Shown: positions 63,344 through 64,000 of the stretch, piece by piece
How positions within the stretch are numbered: position 1 is the stretch's first letter
Layout of the letters: every line of letters begins with the position of its first letter
Source of the DNA: Riptortus pedestris
Taxonomy: Eukaryota > Arthropoda > Insecta > Hemiptera > Alydidae
Length of the DNA: 64,000 nt
Assembly: GCA_019009955.1 (NCBI GenBank)
Contig: CM032230.1
Coordinates: 14,862,001 to 14,926,000, forward strand
Reading direction: 5' to 3'
The notes under the pieces: model-generated
What the model was told of the DNA's origin: nothing
The model's input: only the letters and a program-made list of their open reading frames with translations
Databases searched by the model: none
Made by a program: the position numbers and the translations under genes

Positions 63344-64000
63344 GACGTAGGAGGAGGTGAGTATGTTGGATGTTGCCCATTGCCGAGACGCTAGTAGCTC
63401 TCGGCCCAGTTTGTCGTGACTCAGCAGAGATTCAGAGCTGCGCAGGCCAATCTAGAAGGCGGCTGAGCACGCCTTCTTCTGACCCGCCTATATGCGTGCT
63501 CATCATTCTAGACCCCCTCCCCCCACGATCAATTTGTTTATCGTTCGACCCCTGTCGCTTTTGCCAGCGGCTAGAGGTTTGTATTTGTAATTGTTGGTAT
63601 ATCATTTTTTTTAAACGTTGAAAGATGAGCTTCTGTAATTTTACTTCTTTTTGGAAATTGTCTTTTGAGACAAAATTGGAACTTTGTATTTTTGATTTTA
63701 TATCCTTCACTTTTCTCTCTCTATATATAATATATTAATTAATAAATAAATATATGTATACATACTTTAAAATGTAATCTTTGATGAGTTTTATGGCTTT
63801 CTGGAAATAAAAGACAATAGCTTTTAAGTGTTTAGTTGTTAATAGCTCTATTTAAAAAGATGAATATAAAATTGATAATAATTATTTGTGTAGTTTGTAA
63901 CACTTTAAGATTATATGCGCATGCATTTAACCAAAAGATGTATTTAAATAATAAATTTAATGTATCCAAGGGATTTGTGTGTTGTAGTAGATTTACAATA
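63344..64000 (+). terminator. HDAC4: HDAC4 3' UTR and polyadenylation signals
   Basis: After the TGA there is a GC-richer stretch to about 63560, then AT-rich sequence. AATAAA hexamers lie near 63741 and at 63806-63811, the latter in a typical AT-rich setting. A sequence at 63352-63362 (AGGAG|GTGAGT) looks like a strong splice donor, so a 3' UTR intron is possible. The window ends without another gene. Confidence 0.6.

Overview
The window is AT-rich, intron-rich animal DNA. It carries one recognisable host gene, a class IIa histone deacetylase (HDAC4 family) on the + strand. I assembled 23 coding exons from ATG 2542 to TGA 63341-63343 by reading each exon, its GT/AG borders and its phase. The predicted protein is 1022 residues and matches class IIa HDACs end to end: glutamine-rich coiled coil, MEF2-binding helix, basic NLS, three 14-3-3-type serine sites, the catalytic domain and the C-terminal export-type segment. 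It keeps the catalytic Tyr that vertebrate class IIa enzymes replaced with His. Together with the transposon content this suggests an insect, possibly a hemipteran; the species cannot be told from the sequence.

Layout. 1-2539: upstream sequence or 5' intron, filled with repeat copies. 2542-21016: three N-terminal exons separated by two very large introns (7.3 and 10.9 kb) that hold minisatellites and most of the transposon load. 26833-52064: regulatory-region exons (MEF2 helix, NLS, 14-3-3 sites, a SUMO-interacting-type motif). 53937-60958: zinc-binding and catalytic exons. 62029-63343: C-terminal exons, then the 3' UTR with polyadenylation signals to the window end.

Most of the introns is mobile DNA. 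The dominant family, about 20 copies or fragments, has sub-terminal inverted repeats, a central (TA)n tract and a GC-rich 3' hairpin followed by a T-rich end. That is the architecture of non-autonomous Helentrons (HINE / DINE-1-like). A second theme is Penelope-like retroelement (PLE) debris: two GIY-YIG endonuclease remnants (about 37.0-37.4 kb and 53.0-53.2 kb) and four structures whose inverted ends each carry a hammerhead-ribozyme-like motif (10.5, 33.2-34.1, 51.2-51.7 and 52.25-53.8 kb). Also present are a tRNA-like SINE family, two near-identical Tc1-type deletion derivatives in opposite orientation, a 725-bp element with perfect 27-bp inverted ends, a mariner remnant, non-LTR reverse transcriptase remnants, a family starting with a CCGGCTTCGCCCGGG motif, and minisatellites with 21-, 36-, 41- and 65-bp units.

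No tRNA, rRNA, CRISPR or bacterial-type feature was found. The most unusual material is the set of inverted, hammerhead-bearing PLE-like elements. All alignments here were made by eye, so exact repeat borders are approximate.
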